DNA of 8,991 nucleotides from Atopobium sp. UBA6362 (lineage in GTDB: Bacteria > Actinomycetota > Coriobacteriia > Coriobacteriales > Atopobiaceae). The notes beneath the pieces were generated by a model that was not told the origin of the DNA, made no database searches, and worked only from the letters and a program-made list of their open reading frames with translations. A program made the position numbers and the translations under genes. Positions 6,534 to 8,991 of the stretch are shown here, in pieces (the first letter of the stretch is position 1; each line of letters starts with the position of its first letter). The DNA lies in assembly GCA_002440065.1 (NCBI GenBank), contig DJRK01000015.1:1-8991 (forward strand), in the 5' to 3' direction.

Positions 6534-6959
6534 ATGTACGGACTCAAGACAGAGGCGAGTTTCGATGCCGCGCACTTCTTGGCGGATTATTACGGCAAAT
6601 GCGAGAACCTTCACGGGCACCGGTGGCGCGTGGTCGCGTACCTGGAGCAGCCCGAGCTCCAGGAAGAGAGCACGATGCGCGATATGGTGCTCGACTTCGG
6701 CGTCTTCAAGCGCGCGCTGAGGGGGCTCTGCGAGGAGTACGACCACACGTTCCTCGTGGAGGAGGGGACCCTCAAGCCCCAGACGATTCGCTGCTTGGAG
6801 GACGAGGGGTTCGAGCTCACCGTCGTCCCGTTCCGCACCACGGCCGAGAACCTCGCACGCCACTTCGCCGACGAGCTGATTGCCCGGGGCCTGCCGTGCT
6901 CCCAGGTCGACGTCTACGAGACGCCGCTCAACTGCGCGACCTATCGACCCGAGCAGTAG
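6534..6959 (+). CDS. queD: QueD / 6-pyruvoyl-tetrahydropterin synthase family enzyme
   Basis: 141 residues, a normal length for the bacterial family. QueD converts dihydroneopterin triphosphate to 6-carboxy-tetrahydropterin, the step before 7-deazaguanine formation for the tRNA base queuosine. Seen: zinc ligands His14 (SFDAAHFL), His27 and His29 (NLHGH); catalytic Cys23 (GKCENLHGH); Asp70-His71 of the triad (YDHTFL); the substrate-binding TTAENLA (102-108) and Glu129 (VYETPLNC). All key residues are present. The start at 6534 has GGGAG 5 bases upstream; longer in-frame versions would overlap the esterase gene. No other queuosine genes (queC, queE, queF) are in the window. A canonical pterin synthase role is an alternative, but the Cys-x3-HGH spacing fits QueD. 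The gene lies between two hairpin regions and may be transcribed alone. Confidence 0.88.
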   Translation: MYGLKTEASFDAAHFLADYYGKCENLHGHRWRVVAYLEQPELQEESTMRDMVLDFGVFKRALRGLCEEYDHTFLVEEGTLKPQTIRCLEDEGFELTVVPFRTTAENLARHFADELIARGLPCSQVDVYETPLNCATYRPEQ

Positions 6960-6964
6960 GGTAA

Positions 6965-7004
6965 GGAGACCATTTCTCCCCAATCTAGCTGGGCGGATAT
7001 TTTT
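6965..7004 (+). terminator. Weak terminator region after queD
   Basis: GGAGA (6965-6969) pairs with TCTCC (6975-6979), then CCCA (6979-6982) can pair with TGGG (6990-6993), and a run of five T lies at 7000-7004. Each stem is short and they compete, so this is only a plausible termination region. Confidence 0.3.
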
Positions 7005-7019
7005 GTCCGATGCTCGGGA

Positions 7020-7025
7020 TATACT
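7020..7025 (+). promoter_or_regulatory. Possible -10 element for the GH5-like/rsmI pair
   Basis: TATACT (five of six matches to TATAAT) lies 36 bases before the GH5-like start. The region upstream is AT-rich (GGATATTTTTG) but shows no good -35 box at normal spacing; TTGTCC at 7003 is too close. It would give a leader of about 30 bases. Confidence 0.4.
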
Positions 7026-7061
7026 GGCAATGAGAGACAAGGGACGGCCTGGGAGGTAGCC

Positions 7062-8105
7062 ATGGCAAACGGGGCACTGCACGGCGTCAACCTGACCGGT
7101 TGGCTCACGCTCGAGTCTTGGGTCACGCCAGAGCTCTTCGCCGAGTCCGGTGCGCTCGACGAGGAATCGCTCGTCTTGGCGCTGGGGGAGGAGCGCTACC
7201 GCGAGGTCGTCCGTAAACATCGCGAGGAGTTCATGTCGCGCGACGACTTCGTGCGGATCGCCTCGCGCGGGTTCAATGCCGTGAGGCTCCCGATCCCGTG
7301 GTACGTCTACGGCGAGGAGGGCCGCGACTGCGGTCCGTACGTCGGTTGTATCGAGTACGTTGATCAGGCGCTCGATTGGGCGGAAGAGATCGGGCTCAAC
7401 GTTGTCTTTGCGCTGGCCATCGACCCCGGTGCCCCGAGCGAAGGCAAGGTCCTTTCTCGCGACCTGGCTGATATGCGGCTTTCCCGCGATGTGGCGCTCG
7501 ACCTGGTGTTTCGCCTGTCCAAGCGCTATGCGTCGCGCATGGGTTTCTACGGCATCGAGATCGCCGACGACGTGGTCGTCCAGCGCCGGCGCGGGCTTAC
7601 GCTCACGGATGGCGTGCCACAGCATCAGCTACGCAACTATTACCGCGAGGCGTACGAGCTCGTGCGCAGCGCTGCGGGCGAGACGCCCGTGGTCATCATG
7701 CCCGATGGCGGCTTCCCTGCGGGCCTGAACAAGTTCATGGCGCAGCGCCACTATCGCAACGTTTGGGTCGATGCCCATATGGACCACCCTGCAAAGAAGA
7801 TCGACGTGGCGGGGCCCTCCGGCGTGCGTAAACTCGTGGACGCGGTCAAGCGCCGCCTGCGCGACGTCGAGCGCACCGGCATGCCCGTCATGGTGGGCAA
7901 GTGGTCATCGGCGCTTCCCGTGGCCGATGCCTCCATGACGCCGGAGGGGCGGATCGCGCTCGAGCGCGTCTATACCTCCGAGCAGCTCGGCGCCTACGAG
8001 AAATGCCCGGCCTGGTTCTTCAACACCTGGAAGACGAGCGGGCTTTTGGCGAGCTGGGACGCCCGCGTGGCCCTGGCTTCGTTCGAGCGCGGGATGATCG
8101 TCTGA
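7062..8105 (+). CDS. GH5-like protein lacking catalytic glutamates (probable pseudoenzyme)
   Basis: 347 residues with the fold of glycoside hydrolase family 5 as in exo-beta-1,3-glucanases. Shared motifs: HGVNLTGWLTLESWVTP (7-23), DFVRIASRGFNAVRLPIPW (62-80, with conserved Arg75), DQALDWAEEIGLNVV (101-115), FYGIEI (162-167), TPVVIMPDG (208-216), and the C-terminal WFFNTWKTSG (318-327). Where active enzymes have the acid Asn-Glu-Pro after GIELL, this protein has Asp169-Asp170-Val171. Where they have the nucleophile in GEWSAAL, it has Gly279-Lys280-Trp-Ser-Ser. The usual His-His-Tyr region reads DAHMDHP. The alignment is by eye. There is no signal peptide, so it is probably cytoplasmic, unusual for a beta-glucanase. 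The ribosome site GGGAGG lies 5 bases upstream. The stop overlaps the rsmI start (TGATG). It could be a carbohydrate-binding or scaffolding protein; the function is unknown. Confidence 0.85.
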   Translation: MANGALHGVNLTGWLTLESWVTPELFAESGALDEESLVLALGEERYREVVRKHREEFMSRDDFVRIASRGFNAVRLPIPWYVYGEEGRDCGPYVGCIEYVDQALDWAEEIGLNVVFALAIDPGAPSEGKVLSRDLADMRLSRDVALDLVFRLSKRYASRMGFYGIEIADDVVVQRRRGLTLTDGVPQHQLRNYYREAYELVRSAAGETPVVIMPDGGFPAGLNKFMAQRHYRNVWVDAHMDHPAKKIDVAGPSGVRKLVDAVKRRLRDVERTGMPVMVGKWSSALPVADASMTPEGRIALERVYTSEQLGAYEKCPAWFFNTWKTSGLLASWDARVALASFERGMIV

Positions 8106-8956
8106 TGGCGGGGCTTCTCTCGATTGTGGGCACGCCCATCGGAAACCTACAGGATGCCTCGCCACGCGTGATCGAGACGCTGAGGGACGCCGACGTCGTG
8201 CTCTGCGAGGACACGCGCGTCACGGGGAAGCTCTTGGCTGCCTTTGACCTGCATACGCGTCTCGAGCGTTGCGACGAGAACATCATCGCCGCGCGCGTGC
8301 CGGCGGTTCTTGATCGGCTCACGGTGGGCGAACGAGTCGCCTTCGTGTCCGACGCGGGGATGCCGGGCGTCTCGGACCCGGGCCAGAAGCTCGTCGACGC
8401 CGCTCTCGATGCGGGCGAGAAGGTCGAGGTCATCCCCGGGCCCTCTGCGGTGACGTGCGCCCTTGTGGCGAGCGGGCTCGCGAGCGAGCATTTCTTCTTC
8501 GAGGGATTTCTACCGCGAAAAAAAGGCGCGCAGGTCGCAAGGCTCGAGGAGCTCGCGAGCGTGCCGGGCACGATCGTGTGCTATGAGTCGCCCCGCCGCG
8601 TGGCAGCGACGCTCGCGAACGTGGCCGAGGTGTTTCCGTGCCGTCGCGTGGCGCTTGTGCGCGAGCTCACGAAGCTCCACGAGGAATGCGTCCGTGGCTT
8701 GGCGCCGGAGCTGGCCCAGGCAATCGCCGCTCGCGAAGAAGTGCGCGGCGAGTGCGTTATTGTGATCGCCGCCCCGGACGCAGCGGAGCTCGACGCTCGC
8801 CGTCGCGCCGTCGCCGGCGGTCCTGCAACGCTCGAGGAGGCCATCGAGGCGGGCATTGCCGCCGGCGAGCCAAAGAGTGCCCTCGCCAAACGCCTTGCCA
8901 AGCAGTTCGGCGTGTCGAAATCCGAGGCCTACGATTTAATCCTTGAAGCTAATTGA
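8105..8956 (+). CDS. rsmI: 16S rRNA (cytidine1402-2'-O)-methyltransferase
   Basis: 283 residues, a normal length. RsmI uses S-adenosylmethionine to methylate the 2'-hydroxyl of C1402 in the ribosomal decoding centre. All family blocks are present: IVGTPIGNLQD (7-17), CEDTRVTGKLL (34-44), FVSDAGMPGVSDPGQKLV (80-97), PGPSAVTCALVASGL (111-125), FFFEGFLPRKKG (130-141), YESPRR (160-165), RELTKLHEE (186-194) and the late GECVIVIA. A C-terminal helix-turn-helix (KSALAKRLAKQFGVSKSEAY, 257-276) is also typical. YESPRR has Arg where most members have His (YESPHR), a mild variation. The start at 8105 overlaps the GH5-like stop by one base, so translation is probably coupled; only a weak GGGA precedes it. 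Longer in-frame versions lie wholly inside the GH5-like gene. Confidence 0.95.
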   Translation: MAGLLSIVGTPIGNLQDASPRVIETLRDADVVLCEDTRVTGKLLAAFDLHTRLERCDENIIAARVPAVLDRLTVGERVAFVSDAGMPGVSDPGQKLVDAALDAGEKVEVIPGPSAVTCALVASGLASEHFFFEGFLPRKKGAQVARLEELASVPGTIVCYESPRRVAATLANVAEVFPCRRVALVRELTKLHEECVRGLAPELAQAIAAREEVRGECVIVIAAPDAAELDARRRAVAGGPATLEEAIEAGIAAGEPKSALAKRLAKQFGVSKSEAYDLILEAN

Positions 8957-8957
8957 C

Positions 8958-8991
8958 AAAAATCGGAAAAATCGGGGACAGGTTCGTTTTT
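8958..8991. repeat. Tandem 9-mer and REP-like half-palindrome at the window edge
   Basis: AAAAATCGG occurs twice in tandem (8958-8966, 8967-8975), immediately followed by GGACAGGTTCG and five T that run off the window. The A5...T5 flanks can pair and may act as the rsmI terminator. From memory, GGGGACAG-type sequences with A/T flanks are typical of REP palindromes linked to IS200-like transposases; this is not verified. Confidence 0.4.

Noticed and set aside
7030..7059. Nine-codon mini-ORF before the GH5-like gene
   Set aside because: No ribosome site, and it starts at or before the likely transcription start; a leader peptide cannot be supported.
6513..7625. 370-codon minus-strand frame across queD and the GH5-like gene
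   Set aside because: It covers two well-supported plus-strand genes and the promoter region between them; no motifs.

Overview
The window is a GC-rich, gene-dense bacterial chromosome segment with eight protein-coding genes. There are no RNA genes, no CRISPR and no gene-free stretch longer than about 110 bases. The strong third-position G/C bias, AGGAGG-type ribosome sites and gene mix (DegV, a Tat-exported tannase-like lipoprotein, LysR regulators) suggest an actinobacterium, most likely a gut Coriobacteriia of the Collinsella/Olsenella kind. That placement is an inference from style and remembered families, not a database match.

Left part (1-1988, + strand): a zinc-ribbon/coiled-coil/NERD nuclease-like protein is followed 27 bases later by a small membrane-anchored extracytoplasmic protein of unknown function. 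These two genes use a more mixed codon set than the rest and look like accessory DNA. They run into a convergent LysR-type regulator (2001-2921, -).

Centre (2982-4430): an acylphosphatase with an N-terminal extension (-) and a DegV-family fatty-acid-binding protein (+) diverge from a 90-base intergenic region. DegV/FakB proteins present fatty acids for phosphorylation to acyl-phosphate, and acylphosphatases hydrolyse acyl-phosphates, so the pairing may be functional. Downstream (4489-6435) lies a large Tat-dependent lipoprotein with a subtype-B tannase-like alpha/beta-hydrolase domain. It keeps the Ser-Asp-His triad, but by eye it has lost the gallate-recognition residues. A strong GC hairpin follows it.

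Right part (6534-8956, +): a QueD/6-pyruvoyl-tetrahydropterin synthase family enzyme is followed by a glycoside-hydrolase-family-5-like protein. The fold motifs of that protein are intact, but both catalytic glutamates appear replaced, so it is a probable pseudoenzyme. Its stop codon overlaps the start of rsmI, the 16S rRNA C1402 ribose methyltransferase. The window ends in a short A/T-tract repeat of the GGGGACAGGTTC type, probably the start of a REP-like palindrome cut by the window edge.

The most interesting items are the GH5 pseudoenzyme coupled to rsmI, the tannase-like lipoprotein with a re-cut substrate pocket, and the acylphosphatase/DegV divergent pair.
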